Shown: positions 19,712-29,433 of the stretch, piece after piece | Position numbering within the stretch: position 1 is the stretch's first letter | Layout of the letters: each line of letters starts with the position of its first letter | NCBI GenBank assembly: GCA_046328575.1 | Contig: JAXLWI010000016.1 | Span: 8,459-72,458, forward strand | Direction of reading: 5' to 3' | From: JAGOBP01 sp046328575 | GTDB taxonomy: Bacteria > Chloroflexota > Anaerolineae > Fen-1058 | DNA length: 64,000 bases | Program-made: the position numbers and the translations under genes | The notes under the pieces: model-generated | The model's database searches: none | What the model saw: the letters and a program-made list of their open reading frames with translations, nothing else | What the model was told of the DNA's origin: nothing

Positions 19712-19741
19712 TTGACTTAGGTCGCGCTTCAATGCTATAGT
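19712..19741 (+). promoter_or_regulatory. Promoter of the first STAND gene
   Basis: TTGACT, an 18-base spacer and TATAGT with an extended TGC, 48 bases upstream of the start codon. Confidence 0.7.
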
Positions 19742-19789
19742 GATTTCGGTGTAACGCAGTCGATCGAACGGCACCCACCTGAGGTCACT

Positions 19790-21973
19790 ATGACCGATTC
19801 CTCGCTGCTCAAGCCAGGGCAGCCCGCCGGAACTGCGCCTAACTTACCTTCTCTCACCACGACGATCAGCGGCGGTGTGGAGTTTACGGCCGAGCGCATT
19901 GCCGTCGGCGGTGATGTCATCGGCCGTGACAAGATTGTGCAAGGCTACTCCGCCGACGAAGTAAAAGACCTCCTTGAGCAAATCACTTCGACGCTGCAAC
20001 CACAACCGTTTACTGGTCAGTGCCCCTACGTTGGTTTGCGGCCGTTCGCCGAAAGCGATGCCGATTTGTTTTTTGGCCGAGAAACCATCATCGCCGATCT
20101 GACGACGCGGCTGAAAACGACTCGCGCTTTATTCATCACCGGGCCGTCGGGCAGTGGCAAATCGTCGTTGGCGCGTGCGGGACTGATGGCTGGCTTGAAG
20201 CGCGGGGCGTTGCCCGGCAGCGAGCAGTGGCTGTATGAAGCGCTGAAACCAGGCCGCGATCCACTGGCGGAGTTGGCGCGTGTGGCGTCGAGCCTGACGG
20301 GGGCACTCAGTGCTGGAGAGGACATTCGCACGAAAGGCGCGGCTGATCCCGCCCTGTTAGCGAATTGGCTCGAAGTCGCGTTGAAAGACGATCGGAACCG
20401 GCGAGCCGTAATCTTGATCGATCAGTTTGAAGAGACGTTCACGCAAGTCGCGCCTGAAGCCGATCGCGCCGCGTTCCTGAATCTGCTGACACAGGCCGCA
20501 ACCGCGGAAGGCGGCCGGGTCTCGATCGTGTTCGCGATGCGATCGGATTTTGTGTCCAACTGCGCGGCTTATCCGCACCTCAATGCGCTGCTCAATCACC
20601 AGTTCTGGCAATTAGGGGCCATGTCGCCCGATGAGTTGGTGAACGCCATCGCACAGCCCGCGTTACGGGTTGGCTTGAAAATCGACCCGGACCTGATCGT
20701 GCAGATCATCGCCGATATGAAGAGCGAACCGCGCTCGCTGCCACTGGTGCAGTTTGCACTGCGCGATCTGTTCGAGACGAGTCAGGCGGCTGGCGGTGTG
20801 ATCGCGTTGAAGTTGGCGGATTACCTCAAAGGCGGCGGAATTCATCGGGCCTTGGCACGCCACGCCGATAGTTCTTTCGCGCAACTGAGCGAAGGCGAGC
20901 AAGCGATCGCGCGTGAGGTCTTCAGCGGCCTGGTTCAAATCGGGCGGGGCGCTGACCATACGCGGCGAACGGCCCTCGTCGATGAGCTGGTGCCGCAGGG
21001 TACTGACGTTGCTCAAGTGGTGGCGGTCGTCGGTAAGTTAGCCGATGCGCGCTTGATCATCACCGACGAACAGAGTGGTCGCGACACCGTGACACTGGCG
21101 CACGAAAAACTGATCGACGCGTGGCCGTGGCTAACCAAGCTAGTCAGCGAGCGGCGTGAAGCGCTGAATGTGCAGAATCGGATTGCGCAAGATGCGCAAG
21201 ATTGGCTGCGCCTCAATCACGAGGCGGGAGTGTTGTATCGCGGTGTAAAGTTGGATCAAGCTCTGAACTGGCAGACCCAGTTTCCCGCTTTGGTGCATGG
21301 CCCGTCGCAAGACTTCCTGCGCGCCAGCCTTGATGAGCGTACGCGCGAACGCCAGCGCGAACGCAGTCGGCAGCAGGCGCGACGCCTCACCGTCGGCTTG
21401 AGCGCCTTGGCGGTTTTGCTGATTTTCTGGCTGATCCAGCCGCCGCTCGATCATGAGGTGCGTCGTCAGCGCGCTCTGAGCATGAATCCACTGAAGAACA
21501 TTGAGCCGTTAGCGTTGCAAGTGGATGTCGGCCCGGTGACTAATCAACAGTATCGTTGGTGTGTACAGGCTGAGTATTGCATTGCGCCCGCACCACAATT
21601 TAGCACATATACCGCAACCGACGACGACAACGACGATCAACCGGTGACCGGTGTGGATGCGCTTCAAGCCGTGCGCTATTGTGAGTGGCTGAAACGCCGA
21701 TTACCGACGATTAAAGACTGGCGGGTTTTACTGCAATTCATCACTGAGCATGTGTCCGCTGGAATTCAACTGCCGGTCGAAGATAATTTAGAATGGACCG
21801 CTTCGGATTATCCTAAACAAGCGACGTGGGATGGGAGCCTGGAACACTTGCCCGATCGGCTGATTTTAGTCGATTCGACGCCATCACGAATCCAGTCGCC
21901 GGATGTCCACGCCTCGCCCAGTTTTCGCAATCAGCAAACGGGTTTTCGGTGCGTACAAAGTATCGTCAAGTGA
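19790..21973 (+). CDS. nSTAND1-type NTPase with C-terminal FGE-sulfatase-like domain
   Basis: 727 aa. The N-terminus carries GGDVIGRDKI (residues 40-49) after an ISGGVEF strand, a motif seen at the N-termini of many bacterial STAND proteins that resembles amyloid-signalling motifs. The NTPase follows: CPYVGLRPFAESDADLFFGR, Walker A GPSGSGKSS (K124), Walker B VILIDQFEETF (D211), and a winged-helix-like region to about residue 500. A single membrane helix (about 532-550) precedes a C-terminal domain with VTNQQYRWC, GVDALQAVRYCEWLKRRLPT, EWTASDY and GFRCV. These are hallmarks of the formylglycine-generating-enzyme/C-type-lectin-like fold, here about 160 aa and thus shortened. Probably a ligand-sensing signalling NTPase, possibly in defence. 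Function untested. Confidence 0.82.
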   Translation: MTDSSLLKPGQPAGTAPNLPSLTTTISGGVEFTAERIAVGGDVIGRDKIVQGYSADEVKDLLEQITSTLQPQPFTGQCPYVGLRPFAESDADLFFGRETIIADLTTRLKTTRALFITGPSGSGKSSLARAGLMAGLKRGALPGSEQWLYEALKPGRDPLAELARVASSLTGALSAGEDIRTKGAADPALLANWLEVALKDDRNRRAVILIDQFEETFTQVAPEADRAAFLNLLTQAATAEGGRVSIVFAMRSDFVSNCAAYPHLNALLNHQFWQLGAMSPDELVNAIAQPALRVGLKIDPDLIVQIIADMKSEPRSLPLVQFALRDLFETSQAAGGVIALKLADYLKGGGIHRALARHADSSFAQLSEGEQAIAREVFSGLVQIGRGADHTRRTALVDELVPQGTDVAQVVAVVGKLADARLIITDEQSGRDTVTLAHEKLIDAWPWLTKLVSERREALNVQNRIAQDAQDWLRLNHEAGVLYRGVKLDQALNWQTQFPALVHGPSQDFLRASLDERTRERQRERSRQQARRLTVGLSALAVLLIFWLIQPPLDHEVRRQRALSMNPLKNIEPLALQVDVGPVTNQQYRWCVQAEYCIAPAPQFSTYTATDDDNDDQPVTGVDALQAVRYCEWLKRRLPTIKDWRVLLQFITEHVSAGIQLPVEDNLEWTASDYPKQATWDGSLEHLPDRLILVDSTPSRIQSPDVHASPSFRNQQTGFRCVQSIVK

Positions 21974-22050
21974 ACGGGACGGCGCAATCAGCTGCGATGT
22001 CCTGACGCGACTATGGGCTGAAGTGGTTGTGTCTGATAAGGAGCAAACTC

Positions 22051-22653
22051 ATGGCACGTTCTCCCAAGCAAAACTTCAAGCACGAACAGAACTTGACGGT
22101 CTACAGTAAGAAGCACAAAGACACGGCGGGCAATCGGTGGTCGCTGCGGTTGTATGGTGCGCCACAGTCGGTCAATGCGCTGTTGACCAAAGGCCAGATC
22201 AACTACCAGGCCGTGCCGCTTTCGAAAGATGCCGCGCAAGCGGAATACGATCGCAACTACGTCGAGTATCAAAAGTTCATCGATGGACGGCGCGAGCAAG
22301 TTGCCAAGGCCCTAAATCCCGATTTGCCTGCGCGCAAACTCAAGGCGAGCTTGACCAAACTTAAAGCCACCGGCCCGTATCGAATTGAATTCCACATCGA
22401 TCCGGATCTATCCGATCCGGACACCTACAGCCTGGGCACCGATCAAAACTGTGCCGGGCGGATCGACTACGCTGCTAACCTGGGCACAGTTAAAGTCACG
22501 ATCGAAGGCCCCGGCCCGACAATTGAATCGACCGGCGTGGGTGAAACGTTGTGGGTTCAAAGCAACTTCCCGGCGGTGTGGCGCATCACTGTTTCCAAAG
22601 CTACCGGGCAGCCCAGCTATACCCTCACGGGCAGCATCGTCGTGTTGGAATGA
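22051..22653 (+). CDS. Hypothetical protein between two STAND genes
   Basis: About 200 aa from ATG 22051, which has AAGGAG eight bases upstream; an in-frame upstream start is less likely. I do not recognise the family. The N-terminal half is lysine-rich and polar (KQNFKHEQNLTVYSKKHKD). A middle helix carries many Arg/Lys and Glu residues. The C-terminal half is rich in beta-strand-like Thr/Gly/Ser stretches (DPDTYSLGTDQNCAGR, GTVKVTIEGPG, PSYTLTGSIVVLE), which suggests a beta-sandwich. No signal peptide or membrane segment is seen. It follows the first STAND gene by 77 bases and ends before a hairpin, so it is probably co-transcribed with that gene. Confidence 0.6.
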   Translation: MARSPKQNFKHEQNLTVYSKKHKDTAGNRWSLRLYGAPQSVNALLTKGQINYQAVPLSKDAAQAEYDRNYVEYQKFIDGRREQVAKALNPDLPARKLKASLTKLKATGPYRIEFHIDPDLSDPDTYSLGTDQNCAGRIDYAANLGTVKVTIEGPGPTIESTGVGETLWVQSNFPAVWRITVSKATGQPSYTLTGSIVVLE

Positions 22654-22703
22654 TCGCCGTGAGCGGTCAGTGACGTGCAGTGAATCATCGTCTCGATCGG
22701 ATG

Positions 22704-22734
22704 ACAGGCCGCAGTCTCATGCTCTGCGGCCTGT
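22704..22734 (+). terminator. Hairpin upstream of second STAND gene
   Basis: A perfect 11-bp stem ACAGGCCGCAG / CTGCGGCCTGT with a 9-base loop lies after the small gene. Only TTGG follows, so it may need Rho or act as a barrier. It separates the first two genes from the second STAND gene. Confidence 0.6.
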
Positions 22735-22739
22735 TGGCG

Positions 22740-22748
22740 TGTTATAAT
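22740..22748 (+). promoter_or_regulatory. Extended -10 promoter of the second STAND gene
   Basis: TGTTATAAT lies 44 bases upstream of the start codon, directly after the hairpin. No convincing -35 is seen. Confidence 0.55.
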
Positions 22749-22792
22749 GCACCGCAAGCCAAGCAGACCTCATCGTATCTTGGGAGGAGACG

Positions 22793-25700
22793 ATGACGGA
22801 TCCTCAGCAATCCGAGACCGAAGCAGTTCCTCCAAGTCAATCGACCGCAACCATCAGCGGCGGCGTAGCTATCGAAGCCGATCAGGTTTCGATCGGTGGC
22901 GATGTCGTCGGCCGCGATAAGATCGTGTCGTATCAAGGCTACACCGCCGCTGAAGTCCGCACGTTACTCGATCAGATCTCGACCACCTTTCAGCCCCGGC
23001 CGTTTGATGGCCGCTGCCCTTACCTCGGTCTAGTCAGCTATGACGAAGACTCCGCCGATCTGTTCTTCGGGCGTGAAGCGGTAATTCACGAATTAATCTC
23101 GCGAGTCAAAGACTCGCGCTGGGTGTTTGTCACCGGTCCGTCGGGGAGCGGCAAATCGTCGTTGGTACGGGCTGGTCTGATCTACAACTTGAAGCACACG
23201 GCTTTGCCAGATAGCGATCGTTGGTTGTATGAAGCGTTGAAGCCGGGCCGCGATCCGTTGGCCGAGTTGGCGCGCGTGGCGTCGAGTCTGGCCGGAAACC
23301 TCAACGCCGGCGACGACATCCGCACGAAGGGCGCGACCGATCCAACGATCTTGTCGCAATGGGTTGAGATCGCGCTGAAAGACAAGCGGGATCGCCGCGC
23401 CGTGATCCTCGTCGATCAATTTGAGGAGACGTTCACGCAGATTGCGCGCGAAGCCGATCGACTGGCATTCCTGAACTTGCTGACCTACGCGGCAACCAAC
23501 GAAAACGGGCGGACCACGATCGTGTTCGCCATGCGATCGGACTTTGTGTCGAACTGCGCGGCTTATCCGCAGTTGAATGACTTGCTCAATCAACAGTTCT
23601 TACAGGTTGGTGCGATGACGCCCGCCGAACTGGTCAGCGCCATCGCGCAGCCCGCGCTGCGTGTCGGCTTGAAAGTTGAACCAGAGTTGGTGGCACAGAT
23701 CATCGCGGATATGAAGGGCGAACCGGGTGCGCTGCCGCTGGTGCAGTTTGCGCTGCGTGATCTGTTCGACGCACAGCAGGCTAAAGGCGGCATCATCGCG
23801 TTGACGCTTAAGGATTATCTGGAGCGGGGCGGCATTCACAAAGCGCTGGAACGGCATGCCGATAGTTCTTTTGCTCAACTTGACGAGGCCGAACAAGCGA
23901 TCGCGCGCGAGGTCTTTGGTGGCTTGATTCAGGTGGGCCGCGGCGCAGACGACACGCGACGCACCGCGCTGTTTGACGAATTAGTGCCAGCCGGCATCGC
24001 GCCGTCGCAAGTGACCGCCGTGGTGGGCAAGCTGGCGGATGCGCGCTTGATCATCACCGACGAGCGCGATGGTCACGACATCGTCACGATCGCGCACGAG
24101 AAACTCATCGACGCGTGGCCGTGGCTGCGCCGTTTGGTCAATGACAATCGGGACGCGATCGAGTTGCAGAACCAGATCGCCGAAGATGCCGTCGAATGGG
24201 CCAAGCAGCAGCGCGACACCAGTTACTTGTATGTCGGCGCGCGGCTGGCGAATGCGCGCGAGCAATTGGCGTCAAAGAAGATTGTGTTGAATGGTTTGGC
24301 GCAGGCGTTTGTCAACGCGGGCGTGGAGGCTGAGACACTCAATCGGCAGCGTGAATCTGCACGGATTGAAAAAGAACTTGACGATGCGCGGAAACTGGCC
24401 GAATCGGAAAAGCAGCGGGCGGAGGAGCAAACCCGATCGGCGGTACGGTTGCGACAACGTGCCATGTATCTGATCGGCGCGTTGGGCGTTGCGGTATTGC
24501 TCGGCATTGCAGCGGGCGTGTTTGGCGTGCAGTCGAATCAAAATGCCGAGTCGGCCAGGCGCAGCGCGGCGACAGCCGAAGCCGCGAGCACGTTGGCCGT
24601 CGCCAATGCCAGCACGGCCGTGGCCGTTGAGGGCATTCGCGCCACAGCGGAGAGCAACGCTAACGCACAGCGCGATGAAGCTCAGCGGCAAAGCCGTATC
24701 TCATTGGTCCGCGAATTAGCGGCGAAATCGACTAATCAGGTCCAGCACAACGGCGACATCGGGTTATTGCTGGCCGTTGAGGCGGTGAAGTTAGCCGATC
24801 GACTTGGACCTAACACGGTGCCTGAAGCGGCCGCCGCGTTGTATGAGGCTTTATCGACCGCGAATTTCGATCGAGTCTTGCGTTGGCATGCCAGTCGGTT
24901 GACGGTCGTGGCGTTCAGCCCGGATAGTTCACTGATCCTGACGGGTGATGTCGACGGTCAACTGCGCCTGTGGCACATCGACGGCACTGAAGCGGCAACG
25001 TTGACGGGGTTGTCAAGTGAGATTCGGTCGGCGGCGTTCAGTCCCAATGGGCAGTTCTTTGTGACCGGCAGTGCTGATAACAAAGTACAGTTATGGCGCA
25101 GCGATGGAACTCTAGTTTCGACGCTGGGCGAGCTGGGCAGCAGCGTGAATTGGGTTGAATTCAGCCCGAACGGCCAGCTCATCGTCGCGGCTGATGCGGA
25201 CGGCAATGCCTTTGTGTGGCGACCAGACGGCGCCCAAGTCGGCGCTTTCAACGACCATAGCGACGGAATTAACTCGGCGCATTTCAATCGGGATGGATCG
25301 CTGATCGTCACTGCCAGTTCCGATCGGACAGCCCGTGTTTGGAAGCCCGATGGAACGCCCGTAGTCGAGTTGAAGGCCCACACGGCCAACGTGTATTCGG
25401 CTGTTTTCAGCCCAGATGGGCAGCGCATCCTCACCGCAGGGTGGGACAACACCGCGCGCTTGTGGACTCTAAACGGTGAACTGTTGACAACTTTGACAGG
25501 GCATGCCGATGCGCTCAATGTGGCTGCATTTAGTCCGGATGGGTCGCTCATCTTAACGGCCAGCGAAGATGGCACAGCCCGGCTGTGGCGAGCCGATGGT
25601 ACGCCCGTGGCGACGCTGGCCGGTCACACCAGCTTCATCAACGCCGCCGTTTTCAGCCCTGATGGCTCGCTCATCGTTACAGCCAGTTCGGATGATACGG

Positions 25701-27005
25701 CGCGCGTGTGGCGAGCCGACGGCACGTTTGTGACCGCATTGCGCGGGCACAGCCAAGATGTCAGTCGGGTGGCGTTTAGTCCGGACGGTCAATGGATCGC
25801 GACCGGCAGTGACGATAAAACCGTGCGGTTGTGGAAAGTCGATCGGTTGTTTAACTCAACGTTGAATGGTCACACCGATTGGGTTAACGTAGTGGCTTAC
25901 AGCCCCGATGGCGCTTCGATCTTGACGGCCAGCGATGACAGCACGGCGCGCTTGTGGGATAAAGACGGTCGCTTGCTGCAGGTGCTCAGCGGTCATACAT
26001 CCGTCATCCGATGGGCGGCGTTCAGCCAGGACGGTTCGCGTATCGTCACGGCCAGTCAGGACGGCTCGGCGCGGCTCTGGAAAAGCGATGGTACGTTCAT
26101 CAACGTCTTCGATGGCAGCCAGGAATTCTCTTGGGCCGCGTGTCTCAGCCCGGATGGCACGCACCTCGTGACACGCAACGACAATGGCCCGGCGCACCTA
26201 TCACGTGACGACGGCACGCTATTAGCTGAGTTAGACACGCCGCCTGGCACGAACTTAGTCGATTGCTTTAGCCCGGATGGCAAGTTGCTAGCCGCGCCTG
26301 ACTCAAGCCTGATCAATGCGCGTGTCTGGCAAGCCGATGGCAAACAAGTTGCCACGCTGACGGGACACACCGCCGCCATCAACAGCGTGCAATTCAGTCC
26401 CGATGGCTCACAACTCGTCACGGCGAGCAATGATGGGACCGCGCGCCTTTGGCGTACCGATGGCACGCTCATTCGATCGCTTAGCGTCAACACGGCCACA
26501 CTCAGTTCAGCCATGTTCAGCGCGGACGGACAGCGAATCATCACTTTTCACGAGGATGGTCTGACACGTATCTGGTCAACGACCGGAACACTTGTGGCTG
26601 AGTTGCCCGGTTTCTCTGCGCCGTTTGCCGTCAATGCCAAGGCACAAGTGATTTTGACGGCTGTTGGCGGTCAGGATATTCACCTCTGGCACGACGACGG
26701 AACGCCGATGAGTACGTTTACGTCCACCCTGCCGGCTGGCCTGTCCAGTCTGGCTTTCAGCCGCGATGGACGCACGCTGTTGTTGGGTGGCAGTGACGGC
26801 AGATGCAATTATGGGATACGGCGCAAGGCCGTTTGATGGGTGCGCTAACCGGCCACACCGATCAGGTTTGGTCGGCCAGCTCAACGCCGATGGCTCACGT
26901 GTAGCCACCGCGAGCCGGGATGGCACTACGCGCCTGTGGCCGGTGTTCGGCGATGTCGAAGCGATGGCGGCCGAAGCGCAACGCAGAGTGGGGCGTCCGT
27001 TGTAA
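22793..27005 (+). CDS. nSTAND1-type NTPase with about 17 WD40 repeats (frameshifted near the 3' end)
   Basis: Paralogue of the preceding STAND protein. N-terminal GGDVVGRDKI at residues 35-44; Walker A GPSGSGKSS (K121); Walker B VILVDQFEETF (D208); a coiled coil rich in Glu/Arg at about 525-550; one membrane helix at about 558-580; and a second alanine-rich coiled stretch. About 17 WD40 repeats run from about residue 700 to the end, each with an FSPDGS-like turn and an ARLW/VRLW strand. As written the frame stops at 26836. Restoring one base near 26802 and one near 26880 continues two more repeats to TAA 27005, giving about 1404 aa. The repeats could form two or more beta-propellers as a sensor. 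GGAGG lies before ATG 22793. Confidence 0.85.
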
Positions 27006-27074
27006 TGACGACGAATGTCTAACGTGGCTGGGAATGCCTTGCAGTGCGGTGCCATAAGCCACCTTTGAAACTCG

Positions 27075-27083
27075 TGTTATAAT
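27075..27083 (+). promoter_or_regulatory. Extended -10 promoter of rocD
   Basis: TGTTATAAT lies 146 bases upstream of the aminotransferase start. The leader contains two hairpins (27100-27142 and 27156-27191). Confidence 0.55.
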
Positions 27084-27099
27084 CAAATTAGAAAAGATT

Positions 27100-27142
27100 C
27101 ATGGCGCGTGGCGCGCCAACTCACCGGTTGCTCCGCGCCATG
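27100..27142 (+). repeat. Inverted repeat in rocD leader
   Basis: Perfect 9-bp arms CATGGCGCG and CGCGCCATG enclose 25 bases, which contain GCGCGCC. It lies between the promoter and the terminator-like hairpin. Confidence 0.6.
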
Positions 27143-27155
27143 ATGAGCATACAGA

Positions 27156-27197
27156 TGTCATTGCGATCAGCTGCGGCTTGGCGCAATGACATTTTCG
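27156..27197 (+). terminator. Terminator-like hairpin in rocD leader
   Basis: Perfect 10-bp arms TGTCATTGCG and CGCAATGACA are followed by TTTTCGTT. The arm resembles the dispersed TGTCATTGCGAGC intergenic repeat. If transcription starts near 27090, this hairpin lies in the leader and could attenuate. Confidence 0.65.
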
Positions 27198-27228
27198 TTC
27201 TGTAGCCGCCATAACCCAAAGGAGCGCC

Positions 27229-28436
27229 ATGCACACTCAGGACTACATCGATCTCGAGAATCAATACAACGCCCACAACTATCATCCGTTGGATGTGGTG
27301 ATTGAAAAGGCCGAAGGGGTTTGGGTCACTGACGTTGAAGGCAAGAAGTATCTGGACTTTTTATCAGCATATTCAGCCGTGAATCAAGGTCACAATCATC
27401 CGCGCATTGTCAAAGCGATGATCGATCAACTGGGCAAAGTGGCGCTGACTTCGCGCGCGTTTCGCAACAATCAATTGCCGCTGCTGGCGAAAGAACTGTG
27501 CGAACTTACCGGCTACGAGATGATGCTGCCCATGAACTCCGGCGCCGAGGCGGTGGAGACGGCACTGAAAGCCGCGCGCAAGTGGGGGTACACCGTGAAG
27601 GGCGTGCCCGATGGCGAACACGGCCAGGCGGAGATCATCGCGTGCGCGGATAACTTCCACGGGCGCACAATCTCGATCGTGGCGATGAGCACGGAACCCC
27701 AATACCGATCGGGCTTCGGACCTTTCACGCCCGGTTTCAAGACCGTGCCGTATGGCGATGCCAAAGCGCTGGCGGAGGCGATCACGCCCAACACGGTGGC
27801 GTTCATCATCGAACCGATTCAGGGCGAAGCCGGGGTCAAACTTCCGCCCGATGGCTATCTGCGCGAAGCGTATGAGATTTGCCGGAAGAACAACGTGCTC
27901 TTTATCGCCGACGAAATCCAATCGGGGCTGGGACGAGCCGGAAAATTGTTCGCACATGAGTGGGAGGCATCAAGGCCGACGTCGTCATCATCGGCAAGGC
28001 GCTGTCCGGCGGACTGTACCCGGTGAGCGCGGTGCTATCGAGCAAGAGGTGCTGGGCGTCTTCAAGCCCGGCGATCATGGTTCGACCTTCGGCGGCAATC
28101 CGTTGGCCTGCGCTGTGGCGCGCGAGGCGCTGCGTGCTGCAAGATGAAAACCTGATCGAGCGGTCGCGTGACTTGGGCGAGTATTTCAAGGGCCGCATTC
28201 AGCGCATCGAAAGCCCGCACATCAAAGAAGTGCGCGGGCGCGGCCTGTTCATCGGCGTTGAGTTACAGCCCGAAGCGGGTGGGGCGCGGCATTTCTGTGA
28301 AGCATTGAAAGAGCGCGGATTGTTGTGTAAAGAAACGCACCAGCACACCATCCGCTTTGCGCCGCCGCTGATTATCACTAAGGACGAAATCGATTGGGCG
28401 GTAGGTCACATCGAAGAAGTCCTGATGAACAATTAG
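27229..28436 (+). pseudogene. rocD: Ornithine aminotransferase, frameshifted
   Basis: Class-III PLP aminotransferase converting ornithine to glutamate-5-semialdehyde. The intact first two thirds shows LSAYSAVNQGHNHPRI, MMLPMNSGAEAVETALK, NFHGRTISIVAMS, FIIEPIQGEAGV and FIADEIQSGLGR. The PLP-lysine stretch DVVIIGKALSGGLYPVSAVL is in a different frame, as is the last part (RGRGLFIGVEL, HTIRFAPPLII). Three shifts are needed, at about 27965, 28045 and 28130; the first two are explained by one missing G. Repaired length is about 403 aa, normal. GGAGC precedes ATG 27229. Sequencing error is likely, since the neighbouring STAND 3' end is hit too. Confidence 0.85.
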
Positions 28437-28525
28437 CAAGTAACAATTAGCAAAGAACAAGTAACAAGGTACTGCTTGCATGGTTCATTGTTCATTGTTC
28501 ATTGCACATTGTTAATTGCTGATTT
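28432..28525. repeat. AT-richer intergenic repeat (CATTGTTCATTG type)
   Basis: GTAACAATTAGCAA units occur on one side and TTCATTGTTCATTG / TTGTTAATTGC on the other, forming an imperfect inverted repeat. Related stretches lie at 128-158, 40190-40215 and 42600-42670. The rocD stop codon TAG is part of the first AATTAGCAA unit. Confidence 0.65.
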
Positions 28526-28572
28526 ATACTTGCGGCACGGCGGGGGAAAGTCAACCTTTTCGGAGGCAGAGC

Positions 28573-29313
28573 ATGGCAACTCGCATGGCGCGCTACGATG
28601 TGCGCAATGACGGCATCGGTCCATACGCCGTGTTTTACTGCGATCGCTGTTCGCGCGAGTATCGCAGTCAACCAGACGTCAAGACCACGATCACCAAAGA
28701 TGTGGGCCGCAATGTCTTGGGCAGTTTCCTGCGCAACATCCCGCTGGTGGGCGGGGCGGTGGCGAACAGCGTCGAGAATGATAATCCCCGCTATCAGTAT
28801 TCGATGAACGAAGCGCAGGTGCAGGCGGCGTGGGATCAGGTCGCCGATGTCTTTCATGAATGTCCGACGTGTCATCAGTTGGTCTGCAATTCCGATTGGG
28901 ATTCGCAAGCCGGATATTGTTCCGATGATTCCCCGCGCCGAGGCGAGATCGCTGAAGCACAGGCGCAGCAAGCGGCCGGTGTGATGAAGGGCCTGGCGAG
29001 TGCGTTTGGGTTGGGTGATGCGTTGAAGAGCGTCGGTGATGCAGCCAAACAGGCCACAGCGATGTCGGCGCGCTGCCCCAAAGATGGCACACTGGCGAAG
29101 CCCGGCACCAAGTTCTGTCCCGAGTGCGGCGCGGAAATGATTCAGCCTGCGATCGATGCGTGTCACAAGTGCGGGACGCCGGCGGCCGGAGCCAAGTTTT
29201 GCCCGAACTGTGGCACGAAGATCGAACGGGCAGCGGCTTCGACTAACTGCCCCAGCTGTGGCACGGATGCGAAGGGCGCGAAATTCTGTCCTGAGTGCGG
29301 CACGAAGATTTAG
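28573..29313 (+). CDS. Multi-zinc-ribbon protein
   Basis: 246 aa from ATG 28573 behind GGAGG. Cysteine pairs form a series of zinc ribbons: FYCDRC with CPTC and LVC in the first half, then CPKDG..FCPEC, CHKC..FCPNC and CPSC..FCPEC in the last 80 residues. A central alanine/glycine-rich helix (AGVMKGLASAFGLGDALK) could contact a membrane or a partner. No catalytic motif is visible. Such rubredoxin-like ribbon arrays usually mediate protein or nucleic-acid contacts; the role is unknown. A terminator follows. Confidence 0.7.
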   Translation: MATRMARYDVRNDGIGPYAVFYCDRCSREYRSQPDVKTTITKDVGRNVLGSFLRNIPLVGGAVANSVENDNPRYQYSMNEAQVQAAWDQVADVFHECPTCHQLVCNSDWDSQAGYCSDDSPRRGEIAEAQAQQAAGVMKGLASAFGLGDALKSVGDAAKQATAMSARCPKDGTLAKPGTKFCPECGAEMIQPAIDACHKCGTPAAGAKFCPNCGTKIERAAASTNCPSCGTDAKGAKFCPECGTKI

Positions 29314-29375
29314 GACACTGAGCCTGGCACGGCACGCCAGAGCAAGTGTTTGCGCGGATATCCGCGGATGAAAAC

Positions 29376-29408
29376 AAAGTCCCACGCTGGTTGTGGGACT
29401 TGTTGTTT
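29376..29408 (+). terminator. Rho-independent terminator
   Basis: Stem AAGTCCCAC / GTGGGACTT is followed by GTTGTTT, about 65 bases after the zinc-ribbon gene. Confidence 0.75.
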
Positions 29409-29433
29409 CTAGCGCTTGCTTGAGGTATCTGGA

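Noticed and set aside
21480..21970. Diversity-generating retroelement target
   Set aside because: The domain fold fits, but no reverse transcriptase, template repeat or accessory gene is present in the window.
24880..27005. Tandem DNA repeats that could be taken for a repeat array
   Set aside because: They are divergent codings of WD40 repeats in one reading frame, with no spacer structure.
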